Assembly (NCBI GenBank): GCA_025677825.1
Contig: JAIXMO010000030.1
Location: 124,001 to 188,000, forward strand
From: Helicostylum pulchrum
Lineage: Eukaryota; Mucoromycota; Mucoromycetes; Mucorales; Mucoraceae
Direction: 5' to 3'
DNA: 64,000 nt
Shown: positions 1 to 11,588 of the stretch, in pieces
Position numbering within the stretch: position 1 is the stretch's first letter
How the letters are laid out: the number at the start of each line of letters is the position of its first letter
Notes under the pieces: model-generated
Databases searched by the model: none
The model's input: the letters and a program-made list of their open reading frames with translations, nothing else
What the model was told of the DNA's origin: nothing
Program-made: the position numbers and the translations under genes

Positions 1-111
1 GCGAGCAAACAAGTGTAGTCAGGTCCTATAAAAACCTCTTTTTTTTCTTTTTTTCTTCTTTTTTTTTTACCTCCTCTTTCCCCTTTGTAACTTGTTTATA
101 TATATACAGTA

Positions 112-1326
112 ATGGAGAAAACGACACATTTACGTATTGTGCCTCACCTTGATACATCACCCAACTCACTCGTATTTGATGTTATTGAACGTGACTTGCG
201 CGACGACACTGTATTGAAAATTGGCAGATTTACAGACAGATTTCATAACCTCGATCGTATTACCTTTAGGAGTAAAGTAGTTAGTCGAGGTCACGCTGAA
301 ATCTTTATAGAGAATGACCAAGTAAAGTATATACATGTATATATTTATATGTGTACACGTAGTTAACACACTCTTTTTTTGTAGTTTTATATACGTGATA
401 CCAGATCATCATCAGGTACATTCGTTAATAGAGCAAGATTAAGCCCACCCAATAACGAGTCAAAACCATTCTTATTACACCATGGAGATGTTATTCAACT
501 AGGCGTTGATTATCAAGGCGGGATTGAAGGTAATAGCGTTATTTTCTGTGCATCCTTATTGTGTTTGATGACTAACAAAAAAAAAACAATAACAATAACA
601 AAAAAAAAGAAATTTATCGTTGTGTAAAAATGAGAATTGAAATCAATCAAACGAAAATGAACCAACTTCCGTCTTCATACTGGTAAGAAGAAGACTATAT
701 ATACACGTATGTACAACTATAAAACTAACCCCACCAAATCGAACAGCTTAAATTCATTCAAAACGCTGAGAAATTTGACTGCAAAAGACGAGGACGAAAT
801 AGACGAATGCTGTATTTGTTTATACGCAATTGCACCTTTCCAAGCTCTATTTGTAGCTCCTTGTTCTCATTCATTCCACTTCAAGTGTTGTTACCCTTTA
901 TTACAAAACTATCCCGGTTTTACTTGCCCATTATGTCGATCTTATGCAGACTTGAATGCCAATGTTGCCATCGATACAGAAGAGGCAATACTACAAACTT
1001 AAAAAAAAAAAGTCAACTGATTATTTCATACTAAAACGTATCAACAATTAGGTCATTCAAATGTTAAAAGGCTCACAACCTTCTTCCTCTTCTTCCCCTC
1101 CATCAGGAACCGTTATTGAAAGTAAGTCATTTATTTGTCATTTGGTTACTATAGTAATAATTAAAAAAAACATCTTTTTAATAAAAAAGATTTCCATGCC
1201 AATAAAGTTGATAACATACACGTGCATTGTAAGTTACAAAACTCCTTTAAATCCCCACTTGCTAAAAATACTAAAAAAAACTCTCCTTTTATAGTGGATA
1301 GTCTAATTCTGCCTGATGATGTATAA
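112..1326 (+). CDS. FHA-RING E3 ubiquitin ligase (Dma1/Chfr-like), six exons
   Basis: Probable checkpoint ubiquitin ligase: an FHA domain reads phosphothreonine and a RING recruits the E2. Exons by eye: 112-321, 385-529, 610-682, 747-984, 1052-1121, 1190-1326, giving 290 residues. The FHA spans roughly residues 25-115, with GRF, the SRGHAEI stretch, and RDTRSSSGTFVN after the first intron. The RING (about residues 165-215) shows CCIC, CSHSFH and CPLC. The simple reading stops at 1002, just after the RING. A GC-AG intron (985-1051) instead joins in phase to a serine-rich exon and a final exon ending at 1326. These two exons are joined by a canonical intron (1122-1189) and stay open, so I prefer the longer model. 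Fungal Dma1/Dma2 act in septation and spindle checkpoints; that role here is inferred from the domain pair. Confidence 0.85.
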
Positions 1327-1383
1327 ATATTTGTAATACCCCAAACTCCATACACACACACTCATATCTTTTGTATCATTAAA

Positions 1384-1446
1384 ATAAAACCCTCACACGC
1401 ACTCTCTCTCTCTCTCTCATATTCGCACGTACACACACACACGCGC
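1384..1446. repeat. CT and CA/CG dinucleotide tracts
   Basis: Simple-sequence DNA in the space between the convergent FHA-RING and RPL32 genes: a CT run near 1402-1418 followed by CA and CG runs near 1431-1448. No gene is visible here. Confidence 0.8.
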
Positions 1447-1521
1447 GCATACAACAAAATATTTTTTTTAAAAAAAAAATGTATTGAGATTTATAAAAAA
1501 GAGAAGAGAAAAAAAAAAGAT

Positions 1522-1990
1522 TTACTCCTGAGATCTGAGACGAGCACCAGCGTTAGTAACCTTGACGTTAAGTTGAGCAGCACGTTCAAGAATAGAAACA
1601 CGCTTCTTGGAAGAAACGTTGTGAGCGATTTCAGCGGCATAAGAACGGTTGTGCATCAACAAGAGGTTAAGTTCACGAACGTTGGAAACAACGAACTTGC
1701 GGAAACCGTTGGGCATGATGTTACGGGTCTTCTTGGCGGATCCGTAACCGATCTTGGGCATAGGGGCTTGACCCTTGAAACGTCTACGCATGTTACAATC
1801 AATACCCTTGGGCTTTCTCCAAGATTCCTATTACACACAAAATGTCAGTTTTTTTTTTCTTGCTTTCCTTTCATTGCTTTTTTTCTTTCTTTCTACTTAC
1901 ACCAACACGCATGAAGCGGTTAGATTGATGACGCTTGAAGGTAGCGGTACGCTTCTTGATAATGTTATGCTTGACAGCAGGAGTGACCAT
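1522..1990 (-). CDS. RPL32: 60S ribosomal protein eL32 (RPL32)
   Basis: Structural protein of the large cytosolic ribosomal subunit. Exon 1 runs 1990-1901 (ATG at 1990) and exon 2 runs 1827-1522. Together they encode 131 residues, matching the family size (about 130-135). Exon 1 gives the basic N-terminus [15 protein letters not shown]. The junction reads [12 protein letters not shown], and exon 2 carries [15 protein letters not shown] and the C-terminal [15 protein letters not shown], all typical of eL32. The intron starts GTAAGTAG and ends with TAG after a short pyrimidine-poor stretch. The upstream side is pyrimidine/purine-rich, as is common for fungal ribosomal protein genes. The open frame on the opposite strand across exon 2 is a shadow. 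Confidence 0.97.
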
Positions 1991-2900
1991 TGTTTACTAC
2001 ACAATAACAATTCTGTTTAATTCATTGTACTTTCTTTTAATGAATTTCTTTTTTTTTTAAAAAAAAAATAATGAAAGAAGGCGAATCCATGGTTTTTTGA
2101 AGTGTCGCATGTCCAAAATCGTTTTTTTGTTTCCAAAATGTCTAAAAAAAATATTCTGTGCGTGTTTTTTTTTTCCTCTCAAAAATGGATGGATGGTGTT
2201 CTAGTCTTTTTTTTTGGTGTGTCGTCTTCTTTCATTGATTTTTTTTAAAAAAAGTATCAACTTACTCTCAGGACGAATGGATGGATGCAAAGAGGAAGTA
2301 AAAAAAAATCAATCACCTTTTTCGCTTTACCGCCTCTCTCACACACACACACTCCAATTACTGCCCCCTCACTTTCAAGCGCGCGCGCACACGCGAGCAC
2401 AATGCAAAATTTCCGGACGGACTATAAAAAAAAGTAATTCAATTTTTTATTTTTTTTAAGGGAGTACAACTGCACCAACAACTATTTATAACTTGGGTAT
2501 TTGTAGCGCAAGGAATGTTGTTACAAAGGGGATACTCAGTAGAGATACAATATACCTTCTTTTATATAATAGCATCATGATTACAACTGTTTTAATATAC
2601 TACACAGCGTAAACCCAATTTCCTTAAAATATTTTTTTTTAGGGAGCCCAAGTAGTAACTATACAAAATGTTTAAACTCGGGTAAAAATTCAATAATGAG
2701 GCGTAACTGTACTCAAACTGATTGGTTATAACAAATGAAGCAACTAAGAAGCTTTATATGTGTCTTCTATCTCTATACTGATAAAAGTAGCAAACCAAAT
2801 ATATACAAATAAAAAAAAAAAAAAAAAAAACTATAAATATACTTTTAGCTTTTTTACTTTTTTCCATTACTTTTTTACTTACCTTTTTACATACAACATA
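1991..2900. other. divergent intergenic region between RPL32 and the 2901 gene
   Basis: About 910 bases without a convincing gene, holding the promoters of two divergently transcribed genes. It contains repeated poly-T/poly-A blocks, a CA run near 2341-2352, a GCGCGC block near 2379-2390 and a long A run near 2811-2830. No RNA gene was recognised. Confidence 0.7.
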
Positions 2901-3553
2901 ATGGAAAGTCCACAAATAAATGAAAGTTTCCCAAAACGTATTCGATCTGTATCTGCGCGCCTCTTTTCAATGAACAATGAGTCAACCGTTCATGCTAAAC
3001 GCACTTCGTGTCACATCATGGCATCATCACCAGAACACCACAGTATATTAAACCCATCCAAATGGTTCCCTCGTATGCGCTGCCGCTCTTCATCTTCTGC
3101 ATCTTCCACTTTTTCTCTTGTATTTTCATCTTCTCTAAATTCGTCTTTTGCAGAACCTTGTCTTCCGCAGTTTTCTGAAAGTCATCATTTAGAGCATCAT
3201 GTGTCACTCGAATCTGTATCTTCGGAGCTAGAAGAGCTCTACAAAGTAGCAAAAGAAGAGGTACTTATTAGATGTTATACCTAACGAACTTGTATACTAA
3301 CATTTCTCTCTCTCTCGTGTTGTTGTAGATTGCATGTGCTACCGAAACACAAGGCTCTATTTATTTTGAAGGTGATAGAGCAACGGCTCATACAGCTCTA
3401 GAATCGTGTCAATCAAAATATGACTCTGTCATGCATATGTTTAAAGAAACCGCTAATGCCGTCAAGTTTAGGTTTCGCTGGGAATCTGATCTCTTTCATC
3501 TCAACATCGCTTTTGATGCATTACCAAAGACTAGTTCTCCAATCTATGATTAG
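2901..3553 (+). CDS. uncharacterised serine-rich protein, two exons
   Basis: Not recognised. Exon 1 is 2901-3260 (ATG preceded by ACATA) and exon 2 is 3329-3553, joined by an intron with GTACTT and a TCTCTC-rich 3' end. The product is 194 residues. The N-terminal half has basic/serine segments (RIRSVSARLFS; a serine-rich SSSSASSTFS stretch at about residues 70-80). The middle is acidic and helical (SVSSELEELYKVAKEE). The C-terminal half is compact, around a CQSKYDSVMHMFKETANAV segment. No signal peptide or membrane helix is seen. The phase-correct join and the predicted helix across it support a real gene. It could be a small regulatory or cytoskeletal adaptor, but no function is supported. 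Confidence 0.65.
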
Positions 3554-4016
3554 TTTTTTTAGAGATACTGTAAATCGTTTTTTTTTTTTTTTTGTATCAT
3601 ATTGATATATGATTGTAACACAACCTACATATACACAAACATTTGCTTTTTTCTTAAAAAAAACCGGTAATAAATTCGGTCTTGGCTCATAAAATAACAC
3701 TTTTTTATTTTTATTTGTATACAATGCTGTCAGAGGGAAAACATTTTAGGATAATTATTTATCACACTGATAGATAACTTTGCATTAAAAGTTTATTTAC
3801 CAATAAGTAATAAAAAACATTTCTCTTCGAGATTTACTTTGCATTAAAAAAACGTCATAAAGGCCTGTGGTTAATTTAAAGTAGTTTCATTAAGCTAAGC
3901 TATGAGCTGATGTATATAGTGTCAAAACTAACCCTTTATTTCTAATTAAATTTAATTTTTGGGAAAAAAAAAACTGACCCAACTTTTTTTTATATTATTT
4001 TATACACGTCAAAACA
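3554..4016. other. convergent intergenic spacer
   Basis: About 460 bases between the 3' ends of the 2901 gene and HBS1. AT-rich with several A/T runs. No gene, RNA or repeat family is visible. Confidence 0.7.
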
Positions 4017-5960
4017 TTAAGAACCAAAAGTTAAAATATCATTTACTACACCAGCAGCAACAGTTTCACCATCTTTACGCAACATAATACGACCCAACTG
4101 CTTATTATCTTTAAATGTTTCTAAAGGAATAGGACGCTGAGAGAGCTTAATTTGAATTTTTGCCGTCATGCCTTTGGTTAAACAACGCGGGTTTCTCTTT
4201 ATCACTTCCCCTGTGGATTTATCCAAAACTTCAACTAATTTATACACAAATGCCGGTTCATCCAAACTACCGTGGTGAAGAACAATTGGGTATCCAGGGG
4301 TAATTGGAATACGGATATCAAATACTACAATTTGTGCTTCGAATAAACTGGTGACGGGTACCGGTCTCGATGGCGTACAAACAATACATCCATTACTAAA
4401 AAAAAAAAAAAAAAAAGTGTTTTGCATGAATATATTATGTGTTTTAACAAAAAATATTCGTCTTACCTTAAATTCAAAATATCAAGTTGTACCAACGTCA
4501 TTAAAACAGAATCACCAGCAGCTGCCCATGTAGCTGGTTCTTCATTCACTTGCATAGCTACAAAAAGAAACATTAGACCATTATTTTATAACAATCATCA
4601 AAAAAAGAAAAAATTTACTTTTCACATATCCAATTTCTCCTCCAGGTACAATCATGATTTGCTCACCGACTTGAATTGTGCCCGACTCAATGTTACCGGC
4701 CGCGGAAACACCTCCACTGCTTCCAATGCCGCCCTTAAAGAAATCCGTCACGCGCATTCTTAGCGGTCTATCCAGTAACCGCATAGGAGGACTAAACTTA
4801 TCAATCTGGTCCAACAAACTGGTGCCTTTATACCAGGACGTCAGTTCGGGGACCTCGCTCTTCTTGACCAAATTCTCTCCTGTTAAACCAGACACGGGTA
4901 CAAACGAAACATTGCTCTTTTTAAATCCGACATGAACCAAATACGTGCCTAATTTAGCCTGCACTTCTTTAAACCGGGCTTGGTTCCATGCAACATTATC
5001 CAGCTTGTTAATGGCGACAATCAGTTGCTGCACACCTAAACTTCTGGCCAACACCGCGTGTTCCTTGGTCTGTCCACCTGCGTCAAACCCAGATTCAAAG
5101 GCGTTTGGGGAAGCATCGACTACCAAGATTGCGGCATCTGCTTGCGCCGTACCTGAAATCATGTTTGGGATGAAATCACGATGCCCAGGTGCGTCCAGTA
5201 AGGTAAAGCTCTTGTGGTCGGTTTCAAAATGGTTGGTGGCGATGTCCATGGTAATACCACGATCTCTTTCCTCTCCAGTCTCGTCCAACACCCAAGCATA
5301 CGCAAACGATCCCTTACCGATCTTTTGTGAATCTCGTTCGAATTTCTTCATTGTGCGTTCGTTGACTTGTCCCAGGGCGTACAGGAAATGTCCCATCAAC
5401 GTAGATTTACCCGCGTCCACGTGACCGATCACTACCAGGTTGAGTTTGGGTTTGGCGCTCGATCGCTTTTCAAACTCTTCAAGCACGTTGACTCGTTTGG
5501 AACTAGGGATCTTGGCTAACGGTTCAGAGTGCGTCTGGAACCCCATGGCGCTCATTTCTTGTGAGATGTCTTCTTCGTCAGATAAAAATTCTACGTGTTC
5601 TTCTTCTTTTTTGATGGATTTGGATTTGGCAGTAGCAGCAGCGGCAGCAGCAGCAGCTTTCTTTTCTGCGGCAGCTATTGTTTTAAATTTTGAAAAGGTT
5701 AGTTTTTTTTAATGGTTTTTTTTTATGGTTTTTTTTTTGATAAAGAGAGAGAGAACTATAAGCTCTTTTTGTTGTTGGTACGCTGGTTTTGAGCAGCAAG
5801 CACAACATCGTCAGGACTAGGCTGGTTGAACCCAAACACAGGAATTGTAGATATTTTGGAACTGACAGGTTTTAAAGAAGTGCGGTTCATAGGTAAATCC
5901 TGAAATAAAAATTGTGCGGCCATAGAAGGTTTAGCTATCAATGCATTTTCGACAATTTCC

Positions 5961-5991
<31 letters not shown>

Positions 5992-7025
5992 TAACGACAA
6001 CAACTTGAGGTTTGGCAATAGGAGGAGGTGATGGTTTTACAAGTTGAAGTGGTGTATGTGTCAAAGCAGGTTTAGTTGGTTGCTTTTTTGCTAGACTGGC
6101 TAACGAACCAAGTGTGTTGGTACGTGAAGCTAAATGAGATAAACTGTTGTTGCTGGAAGGTGTCGTCTTTTGTACAGAGCTGCCTCTTTGTGCTAAACTT
6201 TGTAAAGAAGAAACGGGTTTTGCTTGTGAGGCTAATGAAGCAAGCGAAGAAGTCTTTTTTTTAGATGAAGCTAAATTAGCTAAACTGGAAAGTGAAGGTC
6301 GATCGCTCATTCTAGAGAAAACATTTTTTTTTTTTAGTTGAGAGGTTTCTTTTTTTTTTTGTTGATTGCTTTTCTTTACCTGTTTTACTTTCACTTTTTT
6401 TTTAAAAAGAGCACGAAAAAAAAAAAAAAGTAAAAAAAAAAAAAAAAACGCAAAATATATATCGGAGTTCTCTCTCTGTATCTTATGTCATAAAAAAAAA
6501 TTTGTTACCTTTCTTGGCTTCCTCTTTAGCCTTCTTCTTTTCCTCGATTGCTTTCGTCTTTTCGATTCTCTCTACACAATACAAACCATTTCATAAGTAC
6601 GCTTGAAACCCCAACCCCCTTTTTTCATAAAGAAAAATATTTTACCAAGTGCCCAATTTAAAGTCTCTTCTGTATCGAAATAAGAATTCCATAAAGTTTC
6701 CTTTATCTCCTTTTCAGAAAGTATAGTGTCCTCTCCAATAATGTTGTAGATATACGTTAACGCTTCCTCTAAAGTCTCTAAATCTTCAGTTGAAATGGCG
6801 GTTTCGTCAACTACAAATACAAAAATGTCAACAACAAAATTAGTCTTTTTTTTTTTTTAAAAAAAAAAAAACTTACTAGCGTTCTCATCGTATTCACTGT
6901 CATAATCGTCTTCTTGTAAAATATCTAAAGTATACACAGTATAAATAACTTTTGTTCTGGGTAAGGTAGTTTTTGCTTTTCTTACCGTCGATATCCAAGT
7001 TTCTTACAGCTCTATGTCTGGACAT
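4017..7025 (-). CDS. HBS1: Hbs1-like translational GTPase (ribosome rescue), seven exons
   Basis: eRF3/EF1A-family GTPase that delivers Dom34/Pelota to stalled ribosomes for no-go and non-stop decay. Exons: 7025-6986, 6924-6877, 6810-6646, 6571-6509, 5674-4619, 4557-4467, 4395-4017; 613 residues. Exons 1-3 encode the HBS1 N-terminal helical domain (DYDSEYDEN, then ALTYIYNIIGE and TEETLNWAL). A lysine/glutamate-rich and poly-alanine linker follows. The GTPase core shows GHVDAGKST (about residues 189-197), DRGITMD, DAPGHRDF and NKLD. The beta-barrel domains end in LGRIMLRKDGETVAAGVVN. All joins keep phase. A large alternative coding exon lies between exons 4 and 5 and is listed separately. Large antisense open frames across 4945-5424 are shadows. 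Confidence 0.95.
5756..6310 (-). CDS. alternative stop-containing exon in the HBS1 locus (SKI7-like isoform candidate)
   Basis: A 184-codon open stretch sits inside the HBS1 intron between exons 4 and 5 and ends in its own stop at 5758-5756. It starts MSDRPSLSSLANLASS and contains repeated SLASLA/SLQSLA/LSHLA units, a long glutamate run (about residues 115-130), then QFLFQDLPMNRTSLKP. Composition and repeats show it is coding, not an accidental frame. In other fungi and animals one HBS1/SKI7 gene yields a short Ski7-type isoform through an alternative terminal exon; the same arrangement is inferred here. The acceptor right before the ATG (TCTCTAG) is out of phase with exon 4. Splicing may use an acceptor further upstream in the open frame, or a separate start may be used. 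Confidence 0.6.
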
Positions 7026-8302
7026 TGTTGCGTACAAAAAAAAAAAGAGTGTAGTAAAGGAAAGATTTTTTTAAAAAAAAATGCTGCGAGATTTTTATTG
7101 GTTTCAAATGAATCTCTGAGTAAAAATAAAATAAAAAAAATGGACTATTATGCTCGTCCACTAGTATAGTTTTGAAAATATATCGAATGTTTTGCCTATT
7201 CACTGCTCGCTTTGTTAGATGTGTAATGCTGGTTTAAAAAAAGTTAAATCAGTAGCGGTAATAAAGGGGTTATCGCCCTCTACACGTCAAAAAAAAAAAA
7301 GAAGCTAGGATAGCTTCATAATTAATGTAAAAGTTCCAGAAAAAAAAGGGGGGGGGGGGAGTTTATTTTATTCCAGATAAAGGAATAAATAATTTCTTTA
7401 AATAGTTGTAGCTCGGGTCAGAGAGCTTCAGACCCCTCCTACTACACATGAGATAATGTCATTTGGGTGAGGGAGATGCGCCGAGAAAAAAAAAACGGCT
7501 CCGCAAAGCATTCCCAAAGTAATTGAAGAGAATCATTAAATGTCACCTACTAAATTTCCTAATAGGGTGAAAAGGTCTAAATTTCAAAAAAAAAAAAAAA
7601 AAACTCAACTTCCCCTTCTCTTTTTTAAAAAAAAATGTTGCATACTATCACTACTTACTCATCAATTACTTACATCTACTTTTTTACTTTATCTGTCTTG
7701 TCCATTACTCGTATTGTGTAGATGATGTGCTCTTTATCTTAAAGTTTGTTATCAATCAATATGTATTTAGAAGTGTGAATCAGAAGTAGTTGGGTTCATG
7801 GTACGTTAGTCAAGGGCATCAGAGGTTAGTTATATATAGATCACTTTCAAGCAAAATGATGTCGACAATATTTAATGCGTACGGTGCTAACTACTGGCGG
7901 AAATGTAGAGAGTAGTGCTGCAAAAGATTAGTTACTTTAAATAATCTAGATATCAGTAACTACTGATTACATTCATTGGTTGACGAAAGGATAAAAGAAA
8001 ACATGCTTGAAAAAAGTCAATGGGGCATCTTAACGCCTATAATAAAGAAGTTGGACATTTATTATTACAGATTATATTTAAATATGCACGTTAGTAAGAA
8101 GAGTACAATGAAGCATATTTTAGATGAAAGTGACCAAAAAAGGCATTTTTTGTTTGTTTTACTTTGAGTGATAGATGAATGCGACTAATAATAACAGCAA
8201 TAAATTGTCCTTTGTAGTTTAATCGCCAAGTATAAAAAGAATGTCCTTTTTTTTTAATTGAGTAATAAGATATTCCCCTTTTTTTTTTTTTTACAACTAT
8301 CA
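7026..8302. other. intergenic region, divergent promoters
   Basis: About 1.28 kb between the divergent HBS1 and 8303 genes. Contains a poly-A/poly-G tract at about 7340-7361 and many A/T runs. Short open frames here begin at non-ATG codons or are low-complexity. No RNA gene recognised. Confidence 0.65.
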
Positions 8303-10063
8303 ATGAATATTTTCACTCCATTTTTTGTTTCGGCGTTATCAATGGCTCTCACTACATTCTTTTCTTTAGTGTTTGGGATTTATTTATACGCTACTTATCG
8401 GCTTATTCTAAATGCACGTGTTCGCGAAAATGTTCCTGGTATTAATGAAGTTCCTCTACCTGATATGATTCCATACGACCATGTACAAATCGTCGACAGG
8501 TTTATTTTCGATCGAGAAGGAGACGCTTTAATATATGAAACCTACCTTGACCGACTTCAAATGTGGATCTGCCGTAACAGATTTCGTCCTTTGACATGTC
8601 TCCAAGGAAATAGAGGAAATCTATTATTTCAACAACAAACGGTAGAAAGTCTTTCAAAAAATATCCTGATAGAATTGTTTTCGGTTGATAGAGAGACTAG
8701 GTTAAAGGAGTTGCTAAGATACATATGTTATCATATAGATGAACAATATACAGTAATCGTAGCAAGATCAATTATGTTTATTTTCTCGTCGAATTTGGGT
8801 ATAAAAATAGTGGGTGATGGTCCAAACGAGTTTGAGGAGGTCCCTATGGCAATTTTTCATGCTCTCTGCACGTCCCAAAACTTGTTTGTTTGTGATTTTA
8901 TGTTGCTTTACTTGACAAGTTCAGCTAATGTGGGCGATATTATTGCAACATTTAATTTGAATGAACTCTTGTGTATTGATACTTACAACGAGGACACACA
9001 TGTCGGGAATCTTTTCAACCAACTTTTTATGAATTATATACAATGGAAACCCGGATTCCCAAATTTGTTTGGCTATAATAATCGCCGATCGATTGCGTTT
9101 AGACGTGCTGCAGCAGACGTTTTAAGAGATATACAATTGTTTCAGACTATTTTGACGAATATTCCCAATGATTTCGAAATTAATGATAATGTTAATGGCG
9201 ACATTCCTGGTAATAATAATGGTGGCATTTATGATGAAAATAGGAGAGAAATTGAGCGACTTCAAAGGATTGAGAGGATGAACGAGACCGCTGCAGTTCG
9301 TAACGAGGATGAAGATATTGAGGAAGGAATCTTAGCATGGCTCAAACGCACTGTTCTAGGTGGAGGCGCAAAAACTGTTATTCCCCGTGTTGCATATACT
9401 GACGTAGAAAGAGAGCGTAGATGGGCGTTCCTTGGATTTCATGGACGAGATAGAGAAGGTTTTGGGCGTTTCTTTATCGACTTACCGCGAATAACCTTGG
9501 CACAGGTAAATGAGCTTAGAACTAAAATGGCTTTGATCAATCGAGCATATAGAGTTTTGACAGCACATGCGTATCTAAACTTTTTAGATCACCAAGTATC
9601 GTTGCGTGGTGTGTCGCCTAGAAGCAGAGCAATCATTGGAGAAATAAAACTTGCTTACAGGGAGATGACAGAACAGTATAACAATTATCAAAGGACGTTT
9701 AGAAATTTCGAAGTTGCGTATACCATACTTAAGGCGATTGATATAGTAGAACGTTGCAGACAGAATAACAGGCGATCGATTGAACGATTAAACCAAGGGT
9801 TGCAAAGGCTAGAAGGCGGGTTACAACAAGCTACCTATGCAGATGTTAACCGATTCTTAGCCATAGGAGCTAAACTGATGACTGACTTAAAACTTACGTG
9901 GGATATGTATGTCGTGTTCTCAACCTCCTTTTATGATTTGAAGAGGGCTTACCAAGGTTCAATCAATGCAACGGAAAGAAATGTTTTGGAGACTGTGGCA
10001 GATTTCCGAGCTGAGTACGATAGCTTTAAAATAATAAGGAGGTTCCTTGCCCTATTGCAATAA
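8303..10063 (+). CDS. uncharacterised membrane-anchored protein, 586 residues, intronless
   Basis: Not recognised. The first usable ATG is 8303; the open frame extends 15 codons further upstream only by way of non-ATG codons. Residues about 5-33 form one hydrophobic segment (SALSMALTTFFSLVFGIYLY), likely a signal anchor. The rest is soluble: a segment with PYDHVQIVDRFIFDREGDAL, a region rich in hydrophobic helices, an asparagine-rich linker near residues 290-310 (NDNVNGDIPGNNNGG), then a charged helical C-terminal half (EIERLQRIERMNE; LNQGLQRLEGGLQQ). One long single-exon gene among intron-rich neighbours is notable and could reflect a lineage-specific or retro-copied gene. It has no transposase or polymerase motif that I can see. 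Confidence 0.7.
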   Translation: MNIFTPFFVSALSMALTTFFSLVFGIYLYATYRLILNARVRENVPGINEVPLPDMIPYDHVQIVDRFIFDREGDALIYETYLDRLQMWICRNRFRPLTCLQGNRGNLLFQQQTVESLSKNILIELFSVDRETRLKELLRYICYHIDEQYTVIVARSIMFIFSSNLGIKIVGDGPNEFEEVPMAIFHALCTSQNLFVCDFMLLYLTSSANVGDIIATFNLNELLCIDTYNEDTHVGNLFNQLFMNYIQWKPGFPNLFGYNNRRSIAFRRAAADVLRDIQLFQTILTNIPNDFEINDNVNGDIPGNNNGGIYDENRREIERLQRIERMNETAAVRNEDEDIEEGILAWLKRTVLGGGAKTVIPRVAYTDVERERRWAFLGFHGRDREGFGRFFIDLPRITLAQVNELRTKMALINRAYRVLTAHAYLNFLDHQVSLRGVSPRSRAIIGEIKLAYREMTEQYNNYQRTFRNFEVAYTILKAIDIVERCRQNNRRSIERLNQGLQRLEGGLQQATYADVNRFLAIGAKLMTDLKLTWDMYVVFSTSFYDLKRAYQGSINATERNVLETVADFRAEYDSFKIIRRFLALLQ

Positions 10064-10538
10064 GTAAATAATAAATTATTTTTCTACCTTTTCTTCTTAT
10101 AATTACGTTTATTGTTGGATATCAAAAAGTGTATCAATTGCAAAAAAAAAAGAGAAAAAAAGGACTTGCTGTTCAAATGTGCTCTCCACCTTTCAATAAA
10201 ATTGTGGTAGTTTAGATAAGCCGACATTTATTTACAATTGAAAGTATTGAATAAACCAAACGGATAAAAATGACAGGCGAAAAAAAAAAAAAAAAAAGGC
10301 CTTATTACTTAAAGTTATGCCTACAAAAGATAGTAAGCAGTTGGTTGTACTATGTTACATAAAGGTAGTAAATGAAATTTTAACGGTTGTATATTTTGAC
10401 ATGCATAACACGCATTAGAAAAAAATAAATAAGAGGGCTTTCATCATGTGACGAACCAGGCGACAATGTTTTTATTTCTATTTTTTTTTTTTTGTTATTT
10501 TTTTTCCTCCCCCTTTTTTCTCTTTATTTTTTAAAAGT
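10064..10538. other. intergenic region upstream of the kinase
   Basis: About 475 bases with A runs and a strongly T-rich block (about 10473-10530) immediately before the kinase ATG, likely its promoter and 5' leader. Nothing else seen. Confidence 0.65.
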
Positions 10539-11541
10539 ATGGGAAATATTGATAGTACAGAGTGCAGTAGACAAGGTATTAAACCATAAATTAAAAATAA
10601 AATAAAATATGAAAGCACTTATATTTAAACTTTTTGTACACCATAGCTGTAAACTTGTCACAATTCACAATGATTAAAACGATAGGACAAGGAGCTTTTG
10701 GAAAAGTAAAACGATAAAAAAACGATATAAAAAAAAAACGCCACCTAGACTAACGAACACAATGAAATTAGGTATATAAAGTGAAACGACGACAAAAATT
10801 GTACGCGCTAAAAGTGATATCGAAAGAAAAATGTATAAAAATGGAAGCGGTTTCAAATATTATACGAGAACGAACGATGCTAGAATTTCTTGATCATCCA
10901 CTTGTTTGTAATATGAGATTTGCGTTTCAAGATACAGACTATATTTATATGGCGATGGATTTAATGTAAGAGAAACATTTTATTTGTATGCGTGTGTATA
11001 TATATCTTTTATATATTGCTATTGTAGGTCAGCTGGTGATTTGCGATTTCATTTAACAATAAAACAGCATGATGAAATCACCATAAAGTTCTGGATGGCA
11101 GAATTGGTTTGTGCTGTCAAGTATTTACACTCACAAGGGATAATTCACAGGTATACATCTATTTTAATAAAGGGGTGAAAGGGGGCTGTTGCGACTAAAC
11201 TTTTTTTTTTTTTTTTTTTTTTTAGAGATATTAAACCAGATAATATATTACTAGATGAATGTGGACATATTCATCTAAGTGATTTTAACATTGCTTGTCA
11301 AATACCAAATAAATCGAGAAGATTAAAGTCCCTTTCTGGGACCGCCGTGTACTTTGGTAAAATAGAGAATTGTTTGTTTTTACACTATATTCTTATAATT
11401 TACTTGTATAGCACCAGAGGTATTTCAGTCAAATGGATATACCGAAGATGTAGATTGGTGGAGTGTAGGAATTACGTTTTATGAATGCGTTTATGGAACC
11501 GTATGTCATTGGTGACGAAAAATAATAATACTTGGTTACTC

Positions 11542-11588
<47 letters not shown>

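Noticed and set aside
1573..1914. 113-codon plus-strand open frame opposite RPL32
   Set aside because: Exact antisense of conserved RPL32 codons and it runs across the intron; no motif of its own.
4945..5424. 159-codon plus-strand open frame opposite HBS1
   Set aside because: Shadow of the conserved HBS1 GTPase region, with Cys/Ser/Pro-rich antisense composition.
8258..8302. Upstream extension of the 586-residue protein
   Set aside because: It begins at TTG, not ATG, and encodes a Phe run from a T tract.
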